This document shows, one piece after another, positions 1 through 6,251 of a stretch of DNA of 6,730 nt. The position numbers and the translations under genes were made by a program. The stretch comes from Phycisphaerae bacterium (lineage in GTDB: Bacteria > Planctomycetota > Phycisphaerae > UBA1845 > Fen-1342): assembly GCA_026984555.1 (NCBI GenBank), contig JALSRY010000768.1, positions 1 through 6,730 on the forward strand, in the 5' to 3' direction. How positions within the stretch are numbered: position 1 is the first letter of the stretch; each line of letters starts with the position of its first letter. The notes below the pieces were generated by a model. The model saw only the letters and a list, made by a program, of their open reading frames with translations. It was not told the origin of the DNA and made no database searches.

Positions 1-372
<372 letters not shown>

Positions 373-637
373 GGTGTTTCCTTATGTCGATGTACGTGTG
401 AATCAAGCCCGAAGCGGGAAGTGTAGCCGAGCGCGGCCCCGCGGGCGAGGACGCCGCTCGCCGGCGCGGCGCCAGGATGATCCGACCCCGCCGCCCGGAC
501 GCGCACGGACCACAGCGGCACAATACCCGCAGAATCCACCCGGCAGCAACCTGGTGAGTCGTCCCCCCGTTGCACCAGACCCTCAACCCACCGACGACGG
601 TGCCGCCCAAACGCCGGCGGTCGCCCCCCGAGCAACC
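373..637. other. Intergenic region between the TlpA-like gene and fumC
   Basis: No conserved coding sequence is seen. It holds a GC-rich imperfect hairpin at 439-469: an 11-bp stem with a 2-nt bulge and a 7-nt loop, with no T tract on either side. A weaker 6-bp hairpin at 619-637 directly abuts the stop codon of the TlpA-like gene. A -10-like TACACT on the minus strand (425-420) could serve fumC, but no matching -35 element is visible. The ORFs covering this stretch have no recognisable protein character. Confidence 0.5.
379..383 (-). promoter_or_regulatory. Ribosome binding site of fumC
   Basis: On the minus strand AAGGA lies 6 nt before a GTG codon. It decides the GTG start over later in-frame ATG codons. 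Confidence 0.65.
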
Positions 638-1954
638 TCAGGGCTTGTGGTCGGCCTTGGCAGCCTCGGCCGATGCCGATTTCGACGCCGGCAATTTCGC
701 GAGCCGCTCCTTGGCACGCTTGGCGGGCAGTGTGTCGGCGAAATCCGCCACCAGCCGCTTGTACGTGTCACGAGCTTCCCCGACGAAGTCCAACGCCGCG
801 TAATGATCGGCAATATCCAGCAACCGCCACGCTTCCTCCTGCCGGCGTTGCTCGGCAATCTTCGCCTGAATGTCCTTGTCGTGCTTGAACTGCCGCAGGC
901 GGTTCTTGGCCTCCTCGGCGGCGTCGGTTTTGCCATATTTCTTGATGACCTCGAAACAAATCCGCTTGGCACCCAGATAGTCGCCATCTTCGGCGAGCCG
1001 CTGCGCCCGATCGAGCAACAGCTCGCCCTGAGCGTTCTTACGCGCCTCGCGGATCAGCTTCTTGAGCTTGCGGTCGCCGTTCATGCGGCCGATTTCCTGC
1101 TCGGCCTTGCGTTTGATGTTGTCCTCGTTGTCCTGCTGCCCGCCCGAGGATTTCTTGTTCTCATCCTTCTCGGGGTCGTGGAAGCGGACGGCGATTTCGG
1201 CGACGATCCGGGCGGCCTCCTCGTAGTCCTTGTTCTGCTCGGCCTTGATCGCCTCCTTGAGCCACTTCGCGGCCCCGCGTTCGCACTTGGACACCAGGGC
1301 GGCGGCCTTGCCGGCGAGCGGATGCTTGTCCTCGGTCATCTTGAAAATGTCATAGGCGATGGTGTAGGCCTTGCCGTACTCGTGCTGGTCGAGCAATTGC
1401 CGGGCCATGCGCAGCCGATGTTCGAGCCACGCCGTATCGCCGAGCGGCGGGTGTGTGCGCTCGATGATGTCATCGAGCCGCTGCGGGAGGTCGCCTCCCG
1501 GATAGCCGCGCCACAGGAGCCGGCCGCGCGGGCCGACGATCGACACATACGGTTCGGAGAACGCACCGAGCAGGTAGTAGAGATTTTCGGCCTGCCACCA
1601 CATTTCGCGAAACTCGGGCAGGTCGTTGTCTTTCTGGAACTCCTTGACGGCCTCTTCCTGCGCCGCCGTCACCGCGACGAAATGCACGCCCTTTTTCTCG
1701 TAGCTCTTGGCGAGTTTGTGGAGCTCTTTGTATTTCTCCACGGAGAGCAGATTCGACGGGCGCCAGAAGTAGAAAACGGTCACCGCGCCGCCCAGCTTCT
1801 CGAAGTAGTGAAATTCCTTCTCGCCGCCGGGGCCCTTCAGCTTGACTTTCATGTCGGGCACCGGCTTGCCAAGCGTCGCCACCCGCTGCGCGGTGGCCGG
1901 CGAAGCGAACAGAACTGCGGCCAGAAGAACGGTCAGAAAAGCTTTGCTGCGCAT
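638..1954 (-). CDS. Secreted TlpA-like thioredoxin-fold protein with TPR-like C-terminus, lacking CXXC
   Basis: A 438-residue exported protein of unknown specific function. Residues 1-23 look like a Sec signal peptide: short RSK n-region, hydrophobic core LTVLLAAVLFA, then cleavage near ATAQ. Residues about 25-165 resemble the TlpA/AhpC-TSA (redoxin) fold: TVFYFWRPSNLLSVEKY at the active-site strand (about 59-75), then GVHFVAVT, and a late GPRGRLLWRGYPG (141-153) typical of the fold's end. Where TlpA has WCxxC, this protein has RPSNLL; its only cysteines are C224 and C333 in the C-terminal half, so disulfide oxidoreductase activity is unlikely. Residues about 175-420 are helical and highly charged, with TPR-like units (for example LLDRAQRLAEDGDYLGAKRI, and ADHYAALDFVGEARDTYKRL), suggesting protein binding. 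The start at 1954 puts the signal peptide first; upstream in-frame ATGs at 1972, 1981 and 2032 would give a longer leader. It is divergent from the SelW-like gene. Role inferred: periplasmic scaffold or adaptor. Confidence 0.82.
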   Translation of the reverse strand: MRSKAFLTVLLAAVLFASPATAQRVATLGKPVPDMKVKLKGPGGEKEFHYFEKLGGAVTVFYFWRPSNLLSVEKYKELHKLAKSYEKKGVHFVAVTAAQEEAVKEFQKDNDLPEFREMWWQAENLYYLLGAFSEPYVSIVGPRGRLLWRGYPGGDLPQRLDDIIERTHPPLGDTAWLEHRLRMARQLLDQHEYGKAYTIAYDIFKMTEDKHPLAGKAAALVSKCERGAAKWLKEAIKAEQNKDYEEAARIVAEIAVRFHDPEKDENKKSSGGQQDNEDNIKRKAEQEIGRMNGDRKLKKLIREARKNAQGELLLDRAQRLAEDGDYLGAKRICFEVIKKYGKTDAAEEAKNRLRQFKHDKDIQAKIAEQRRQEEAWRLLDIADHYAALDFVGEARDTYKRLVADFADTLPAKRAKERLAKLPASKSASAEAAKADHKP

Positions 1955-2039
1955 GGTCTCGTTCTCGGTAGGCATCTTCGTCATGGTCCGGTCAGGTAAC
2001 TCTACCCGGAACGCCGGGGCGTGCCAAACCACCGGCGAT

Positions 2040-2068
2040 TTGCCGGCGCACGCGGGTCATCATAGGAT
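2040..2068 (+). promoter_or_regulatory. Candidate promoter for the SelW-like gene
   Basis: TTGCCG (2040-2045) and TAGGAT (2063-2068), each four of six to consensus, are separated by 17 nt. The predicted start near 2075 would give a leader of about 54 nt. It shares its -10 region with the divergent minus-strand candidate. Weak match, prediction by eye. Confidence 0.35.
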
Positions 2069-2089
2069 AGTACACCATCGGGGAGTCAA
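2059..2089 (-). promoter_or_regulatory. Candidate sigma70-type promoter for the TlpA-like gene
   Basis: On the minus strand TTGACT (2089-2084) and TATGAT (2064-2059) each match the consensus at five of six positions, with a 19-nt spacer (slightly long). Transcription would start near 2052, leaving a leader of about 100 nt. It overlaps the plus-strand candidate promoter, so the two may compete. Prediction by eye only. Confidence 0.45.
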
Positions 2090-2115
2090 AGGATTCGTAC
2101 CAGGGTCCGATTCGC

Positions 2116-2120
2116 AGGAG
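2116..2120 (+). promoter_or_regulatory. Ribosome binding site of the SelW-like gene
   Basis: AGGAG lies 8 nt before the ATG at 2129, an ideal position. It supports translation of a frame that meets TGA after only ten codons, which argues that the TGA is read through. Confidence 0.75.
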
Positions 2121-2128
2121 AGAACCGT

Positions 2129-2356
2129 ATGAAAGTGAGCATCAAGTATTGCGGCGTTTGAAACTACCTGCCCACTGCCGCCAGTTTGGCGGCTGCGATC
2201 AAAGAACGCTTCGGCATCGAGCCGGAACTGATCCGGGGCTCGGGGGGTGTCTTCGACGTAACCGTTGACGGGAAATTGATTTACAGTAAACACGCAACCG
2301 GGACGTTTCCGGAACCCGACGAGATCCTCGAAGACCTCGAAGCGGCCCGAGCCTGA
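2129..2356 (+). CDS. SelW-like (Rdx/SelT-SelW-SelH family) selenoprotein; in-frame TGA at 2159-2161 read as selenocysteine
   Basis: A 75-residue protein with a predicted thioredoxin-like fold. Translation from the ATG gives MKVSIKYCGV, then TGA (Sec11), then NYLPTAASLAAAIKERFG, a GSGGVFDVTVDGKLIYSK strand pair, and a FPEPDEILEDLE C-terminus ending in TGA at 2354. The C8-G-V-U11 motif directly after the first strand, NYLP after it, and the GxFxVTVDGKLxxSK block are hallmarks of the Rdx family (selenoprotein W type), where bacterial members carry CXXC or CXXU at this place. Family members are thought to act as thiol/selenol oxidoreductases; the substrate is unknown. Homology continues in the same frame on both sides of the TGA, a SECIS-like hairpin follows, AGGAG lies 8 nt before the ATG, and a terminator follows the stop. 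Nothing suggests a pseudogene: apart from the TGA the frame is intact. It is monocistronic and divergent from the TlpA-like gene. Decoding requires SelA, SelB, SelC and SelD elsewhere in the genome. An antisense 111-codon ORF (2060-2395) is a shadow. Confidence 0.93.
2177..2193 (+). promoter_or_regulatory. Bacterial SECIS-type hairpin directing UGA recoding
   Basis: GCCGCCA (2177-2183) pairs perfectly with TGGCGGC (2187-2193), leaving a three-base loop GTT. The loop begins 22 nt after the TGA and its first base is G. Both agree with the general bacterial SECIS model: a hairpin inside the coding region, apical loop about 16-37 nt after UGA, and a G within the first two loop bases. A T-T mismatch (2176/2194) and a C-G pair (2175/2195) could extend the stem. 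The bulged U of the E. coli fdhF element is not evident, but SelB specificity varies between phyla. It also encodes conserved protein residues, so pairing could be partly incidental. Confidence 0.75.
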
Positions 2357-2370
2357 CCCGGAATCGCCGC

Positions 2371-2410
2371 GCGGCGTGGCTGCTCCTCTGGCCACGCCGC
2401 TTTCTTGTCC
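2371..2410 (+). terminator. Intrinsic terminator after the SelW-like gene
   Basis: GCGGCGTGGC (2371-2380) and GCCACGCCGC (2391-2400) form a perfect 10-bp GC-rich stem with a 10-nt loop, followed by TTTCTTGTCC. It starts 14 bp after the stop codon. The T tract is only on the plus strand. The convergent dxs transcript ends 28 bp away and would also form the hairpin, but without a U run. Confidence 0.75.
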
Positions 2411-2427
2411 CCTTCACGCGCTTGGTA

Positions 2428-4377
2428 TTACTGGCCGCGCCGATCGCGCACGCGCGACGCGGCGCGTGTGGCGGCGGGTTCGCGCGGAATCGCGGCACCA
2501 CGCGATGCCTGGACCGCCCGGCGAACCGCGCCGGCAATCCCGGGCGCGTCGATGCCCGCTTCGTGAAGCTGCCCCGCCCGCGTGCCCTGTGCGTAGAACA
2601 CGTCCGCCGCATGACCCAGGCGAATGACCCCATCGGTCGGCAACCCGAGCCGATTGGCGGTCTCGAGCACGGCGGAACCGAACCCGCCCTCGACCGTGTG
2701 ATCCTCGACGGTGAGGACCGGCCCGCCACGGGTAATCGCCGTCGTAACCATGTCCGCGTCGACCGGTTTGGCAAAACGAGCGTTGACAACGGAAACGAAA
2801 ATGTCTTCGCCGGCAAGCGTGTCGGCAGCGGCGAGCGCGTACTGCACCTGCGCGCCATAGGCGAGGATGGTCGCGTCGGGACCGTCGAGCATCGTCCTGC
2901 TCCTGCCCAGCTCGAAGGGCGGCGCGTCGCCGAGCGGATCGGGCACGCCATCACGCGGGTAGCGGATTGCGCTGGGTTGTTCGAGCGTCAGCGCGAACCG
3001 CAGGGCCTGGCGCAACTCGGCCTCGTCCGCCGGCGCCATGACGACCATGTTCTGGAACACGCGGAGGTAAGCGATGTCGAGGTAACCGTGATGCACGGCA
3101 CCGTCGCCCCCGACCAGCCCCGCGCGGTCGATACAGAACACGACGGGGAGCTTCTGGAGCACGACTTCCTGGAACACCTGGTCGAAAGCCCGCTGGAGGA
3201 ATGTCGAATAGATGCACACGAGCGGGCGCAGCCCCGACCGGGCCATGCCCGCGGCCACGTCCACGGTGCAACTCTCGGCGATGCCGCAGTCGAGCACGCG
3301 CTCGGGCAACTTGTCGCGCACTTTCGCCAGCCCGGTACCGTCAGGCATCGCGGCCGTCAGCGCGCAGACGCGCTCGTCCTCGGTCGCGATCTCGATGACC
3401 GCGTCGGCCAAAGCGGCGGTCCAGCTCTTGCGTTCGCTCTTGACGACCTCGACGCTGTCACCGGAGATGCGGAGCTTGCCGGGGCTGTGAAACGCGCACG
3501 GATCTTTCGACGCCCACGCACAGCCGCGGCCCTTTTCCGTATTCACGTGCAGCAACACGGGGTGGTGTACGTCGCGCAGCATCTCGAACGTCTCGATGAG
3601 CTGGGACAAGTCGTGACCGTCGATCGGCCCGACATACACCAAGCCGAGCTGGTCGAAAATCTGGTGCGGCGAGATCGACGCCCGAAAGCGATCCTTGAGG
3701 TTGTCCAGCGCGCCGTAGACGCTCTTGCCCACCAGCGGCACGCGCGGCAATCGCTGCTTGATCCGCTGCTTGGTTTCCTCGTAGAGGTCGCTGACGCGCA
3801 GCCGCGAAAGGTACGCGGCGAGGCCCCCCTGGGTCTTGGCGATCCCCATCGAGTTGTCGTTGAGTACGACGAGGAATTGCCGGTCGAGCGTGCCGGCCTG
3901 GTTGAGCCCCTCGAACGCCACCCCGTTGACGATGCTCGCGTCGCCCACCAGCGCCACGACGCGCGTGTTCCGCCCCAGGGCCGCATCGGCGCGGGCCATG
4001 CCAACGGCCGTCGCGATCGACGTGCCGGCGTGTCCGACGTCGAAAAGGTCATACGGGCTTTCGTGGGTCGAGGGAAAGCCGCTGAGCCCGCCGGATTGAC
4101 GCAGCGTGTCAAAACGCGCGTTGCGGCCGGTGAGCAGCTTGTGGACATAGCACTGATGCCCCACGTCCCAGAGCAACCGATCGGTCGAGAAATCGAACAC
4201 GCGATGGAGGGCGATGGTGATCTCGGTCACCCCGAGGTTGCTGGCGAGGTGCCCACCGTTGCGACCGACGACGTCGATGATCCGTTCGCGGATCTCGCCG
4301 GCGAGCGCACGGAGTTGGGCCAGTGAAAGCTGTTTCAGATCAGCGGGCGATTGGATGGTGTCGAGTATTCCGCTCAT
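2428..4377 (-). CDS. dxs: 1-deoxy-D-xylulose-5-phosphate synthase
   Basis: Condenses pyruvate and glyceraldehyde 3-phosphate to DXP with loss of CO2, using thiamine diphosphate and Mg2+; entry step of the MEP isoprenoid pathway, also feeding thiamine and pyridoxal. The 649 residues slightly exceed the usual 620-640. Landmarks: GGHLASNLGVTE (41-52), WDVGHQCYVHKLLTGR (70-85), ThDP/Mg motif GDAS (145-148) to NDN (173-175), GLVYVGPIDGHD (245-256), catalytic Glu in GIAE (365-368), YSTFLQRAFDQ (390-400), DRAGLVGGDGAVHHG (417-431) and RYPRDG (472-477). Two deviations: GDA replaces the usual GDG, and ESCTV replaces the usual EQHAV next to the catalytic Glu. The last 25-30 residues are a charged Ala/Arg-rich tail. 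The ATG at 4377 is preferred over the GTG directly before it because AGGGAG ends only 1 nt from the GTG but 4 nt from the ATG. It lies 39 bp downstream of ispA, likely co-transcribed. Confidence 0.96.
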   Translation of the reverse strand: MSGILDTIQSPADLKQLSLAQLRALAGEIRERIIDVVGRNGGHLASNLGVTEITIALHRVFDFSTDRLLWDVGHQCYVHKLLTGRNARFDTLRQSGGLSGFPSTHESPYDLFDVGHAGTSIATAVGMARADAALGRNTRVVALVGDASIVNGVAFEGLNQAGTLDRQFLVVLNDNSMGIAKTQGGLAAYLSRLRVSDLYEETKQRIKQRLPRVPLVGKSVYGALDNLKDRFRASISPHQIFDQLGLVYVGPIDGHDLSQLIETFEMLRDVHHPVLLHVNTEKGRGCAWASKDPCAFHSPGKLRISGDSVEVVKSERKSWTAALADAVIEIATEDERVCALTAAMPDGTGLAKVRDKLPERVLDCGIAESCTVDVAAGMARSGLRPLVCIYSTFLQRAFDQVFQEVVLQKLPVVFCIDRAGLVGGDGAVHHGYLDIAYLRVFQNMVVMAPADEAELRQALRFALTLEQPSAIRYPRDGVPDPLGDAPPFELGRSRTMLDGPDATILAYGAQVQYALAAADTLAGEDIFVSVVNARFAKPVDADMVTTAITRGGPVLTVEDHTVEGGFGSAVLETANRLGLPTDGVIRLGHAADVFYAQGTRAGQLHEAGIDAPGIAGAVRRAVQASRGAAIPREPAATRAASRVRDRRGQ

Positions 4378-4381
4378 CACA

Positions 4382-4387
4382 CTCCCT
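4382..4387 (-). promoter_or_regulatory. Ribosome binding site of dxs
   Basis: AGGGAG on the minus strand lies 4 nt before the ATG at 4377. The adjacent GTG (4380) would be only 1 nt away, so the ATG is the likelier start. Confidence 0.65.
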
Positions 4388-4416
4388 GTCGACCGGGCAT
4401 CAGCGCTTCAGGCCGC

Positions 4417-5388
4417 TCAACGATCGCGTTCGATCACAAACCGCGCCAGGTGACGCAGGTTGTCGGCCACCGGGCCGAACGTGCCGAGGGCCTGACAAGC
4501 CGCCTCGATTTCCCGGGTGGCCTGTCGGCGGCTTTGCTCGATGCCGCACGCCGCCGGGTACGTCTGCTTGGCCTCGCCGGCATCCTTGCCGGCGCGCTTG
4601 CCGAGTTTGTCCGTCTCCCCCGTGGCATCCAGCAAGTCGTCGGCGATCTGAAACGCGAGTCCCAGGTGGCGCCCGTAACCGGCCAGCGCTTCGCGCCGGA
4701 CCGTGCCTGCCTGCGCGGCCACCGCCCCGAGCACGCAAGCCGCCTCGATCAGCCGGGCGGTCTTGTGCCGGTGGATGAACCGAACCAGGTCCGCGTCGGT
4801 CGGCCGCTGCTCGCCCGCGATATCGGCTCCCTGACCCACGATCATATCGGCGGTAGCGCCCGCCAATACGCGCGTCATTTCCGCAGCCACCGCCGGTTGT
4901 ACGTCGCCACCGGCCAAAAGTTCGAACGCATGGCACGCCAACCAGTCGCCCGCGAGAATCGCGACCGCTTCGCCGAAGACTTTATGGTTCGTCGGTCGTC
5001 CGCGGCGGAGGTCATCGTCGTCCATCGCGGGCAGGTCGTCGTGGATCAGCGAGAACGTGTGTACGCACTCGATCGCCAGCGCCGCGGGCATCGCCGCCGA
5101 CTCCTCCCCGCCACAGATCGCACACGCTTCGATCACGAGGATCGGTCGCAGGCGTTTGCCGCCTTGCTGCAACGAGTATTCTACGGATTCGATCAGGCGA
5201 CTGTGCGGATTTTGCCCGGCTTTCAGAACATTCAAATGTTTTGAAACCGACGCGTCGATCGCGCGCCGCCGACGATCGAACCACGCCTGCCACGAAGCGG
5301 GAACCCCCGCCGACGCAACGGTGTCGCCTTCCCCCCGCGGCGGAGTCCGCGGGCACGATTCGGGCTGTTCACGCTGGACGCTGTGCAT
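4417..5388 (-). CDS. ispA: Polyprenyl (farnesyl or geranylgeranyl) diphosphate synthase
   Basis: Condenses dimethylallyl diphosphate with isopentenyl diphosphate units to C15 (possibly C20) prenyl diphosphate, precursor for quinone side chains, carrier lipids and hopanoid- or carotenoid-type products. Of 323 residues, about 35-323 form the synthase: QQGGKRLRPILV (74-85, diphosphate-binding Lys/Arg), first Asp-rich motif DDLPAMD (117-123) with DDDLRRGRPTNH after it, GQGADI (185-190), HKTARLIEA (208-216), and second Asp-rich motif in FQIADDLLD (246-254). DDxxxxD with two extra residues, plus Phe112 five residues ahead, is the bacterial type II FPP synthase pattern; C20 product cannot be excluded. 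Residues 1-33 form a Pro/Arg/Glu-rich extension without family similarity. ATG 5388 is the only ATG before the conserved core apart from upstream leader codons; the upstream ORF extension to 5520 looks non-coding. No clear Shine-Dalgarno. First gene of an ispA-dxs operon; the xseB gene often found with them is absent here. Confidence 0.94.
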   Translation of the reverse strand: MHSVQREQPESCPRTPPRGEGDTVASAGVPASWQAWFDRRRRAIDASVSKHLNVLKAGQNPHSRLIESVEYSLQQGGKRLRPILVIEACAICGGEESAAMPAALAIECVHTFSLIHDDLPAMDDDDLRRGRPTNHKVFGEAVAILAGDWLACHAFELLAGGDVQPAVAAEMTRVLAGATADMIVGQGADIAGEQRPTDADLVRFIHRHKTARLIEAACVLGAVAAQAGTVRREALAGYGRHLGLAFQIADDLLDATGETDKLGKRAGKDAGEAKQTYPAACGIEQSRRQATREIEAACQALGTFGPVADNLRHLARFVIERDR

Positions 5389-5394
5389 GCGCCT

Positions 5395-5400
5395 AGCATA
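5395..5400 (-). promoter_or_regulatory. Candidate -10 element just upstream of ispA
   Basis: TATGCT on the minus strand ends 6 nt before the ispA ATG, so transcription would start at or next to the ATG. A poor -35 candidate, TGGCAA, lies 17 nt further upstream. No Shine-Dalgarno is seen between, which fits a leaderless mRNA. Confidence 0.35.
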
Positions 5401-5512
5401 AAGTGTCCGCGGGACGATTGCCACGCGGCTGACACGCGGCGGCGGCACTCGCGTTGCCACGCTCGCGTATCCTTGAACCGGAACGGGGGCGCCGCCACAG
5501 GACGAGATCGCA

Positions 5513-5518
5513 TATAAC
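5513..5518 (+). promoter_or_regulatory. Candidate -10 element just upstream of aat
   Basis: TATAAC, five of six to the -10 consensus, ends 5 nt before the aat ATG at 5524. The nearest AGGA is more than 20 nt away. This places the predicted transcript start at the ATG and suggests leaderless translation. No good -35 element is present at 17-nt spacing. Confidence 0.4.
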
Positions 5519-5523
5519 ACAAT

Positions 5524-6120
5524 ATGCTACAAGAGCTTACACCAGAACTCCTGCTCTGCGGCTACCAGATGGGGCTCTTCCCCATGGCCGACGAGGACGG
5601 TGAAATCGGCTGGTACAGCCCCGATCCACGCTGCGTCTTCGAGTTCGACCGATTTCATATCCCCCACGGTCTCAAACCCGTCCTCCGCCGTGGCGTGTTT
5701 GAGGTCCGCGTCGATACCGCCTTCGAGGACGTCATCCAGGCTTGCGCCGATCGTGACGAGGGCACCTGGATCTCGCCGGAAATCATGCGCGTGTACACCG
5801 AGCTCCACCACCTCGGCTTCGCCCACAGCGTCGAAACCTGGCGAGACGGCCGGCTCGCGGGCGGACTCTACGGCGTCGCGATCGGCGGGGCGTTTTTCGG
5901 CGAATCCATGTTCCACCGCGTCACCGATGCGTCCAAGGTCGCCCTCGTCGCCCTGATGCGACGTCTCGAACAACGCGGATTCACGCTCGTCGATACCCAG
6001 TGGGCCACTCCCCACCTCCAACGCTTCGGAGCGGTCGAAATCCCCCGAGACGAATACCTGCGGCGGCTGGACCGCGCGATCGGGCTGGCGTGCAGCTTTG
6101 TGGATCGCACGTGCGATTGA
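5524..6120 (+). CDS. aat: Leucyl/phenylalanyl-tRNA-protein transferase
   Basis: Transfers Leu or Phe from aminoacyl-tRNA to proteins with N-terminal Lys or Arg, making them substrates of the ClpS/ClpAP N-degron pathway; cytosolic. The 198 residues cover essentially the whole family domain: LTPELLLCGYQMGLFPM (5-21), WYSPDPRCVF (30-39), WISPEIMRVYTELHHLGFAH (82-101), SVEtW with GGLYGVAIGGAFFGESMF (113-130), DASKVAL (135-141), LVDTQWATPHLQRFGA (155-170) and IPRDEYL (173-179). By alignment from memory, the acidic and Gln residues of GESMF (E127) and DTQ (D157, Q159) correspond to the active site of the E. coli enzyme. It is shorter than E. coli Aat (234) mainly at the N-terminus, a common compact form. 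The first ATG is chosen because the family motif begins immediately after it. Divergent from ispA over 135 bp. Confidence 0.97.
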   Translation: MLQELTPELLLCGYQMGLFPMADEDGEIGWYSPDPRCVFEFDRFHIPHGLKPVLRRGVFEVRVDTAFEDVIQACADRDEGTWISPEIMRVYTELHHLGFAHSVETWRDGRLAGGLYGVAIGGAFFGESMFHRVTDASKVALVALMRRLEQRGFTLVDTQWATPHLQRFGAVEIPRDEYLRRLDRAIGLACSFVDRTCD

Positions 6121-6183
6121 TACGGGGCCACGCCGCTTACCGCGCGTCCCCAAGTCGCACAAGTCACCGCCGCCGATAGCCGA

Positions 6184-6212
6184 TTGAACATGAGGCGTGG
6201 TCCGTTTATCCT
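6184..6212 (+). promoter_or_regulatory. Candidate promoter for the Trm112-like/phosphoesterase pair
   Basis: TTGAAC (6184-6189) and TATCCT (6207-6212), each four of six to consensus, have an ideal 17-nt spacer. The predicted start near 6219 gives a leader of about 33 nt containing AGGAG. Prediction by eye. Confidence 0.45.
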
Positions 6213-6251
6213 ACGGGGTCTTGTCGGCCCTCAGGAGCGGGAACCGCTTGC

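Noticed and set aside
439..469. GC-rich hairpin as a terminator or riboswitch upstream of fumC
   Set aside because: No T tract on either strand and no known riboswitch core is recognisable; GC-rich intergenic DNA forms such stems readily.
619..637. 6-bp hairpin right after the stop codon of the TlpA-like gene as an intrinsic terminator
   Set aside because: The stem is short with a G-U pair, and no U-rich stretch follows directly.
374..1999. 541-codon plus-strand ORF antisense to the TlpA-like gene
   Set aside because: The minus-strand product has a signal peptide and domain structure. The plus-strand translation is a low-complexity mirror that also runs through the intergenic region.
2159..2161. 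TGA as a nonsense mutation making a pseudogene, or a sequencing error of TGC/TGT
   Set aside because: It sits exactly at the known Sec position of CXXU and is followed by a SECIS-like hairpin, and the rest of the frame is intact. A sequencing error cannot be formally excluded without reads.
2060..2395. 111-codon minus-strand ORF
   Set aside because: It lies fully antisense to the SelW-like gene, its promoter region and its terminator, and shows no family similarity.
2422..4326. 634-codon plus-strand ORF antisense to dxs
   Set aside because: The opposite strand encodes a full Dxs with all family motifs; the plus-strand product is Arg/Gly/His-rich with no recognisable fold, a common effect of GC-rich codon bias.
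5527..6162. 211-codon minus-strand ORF antisense to aat
   Set aside because: The plus strand carries all Aat family motifs; the antisense product is a composition shadow.
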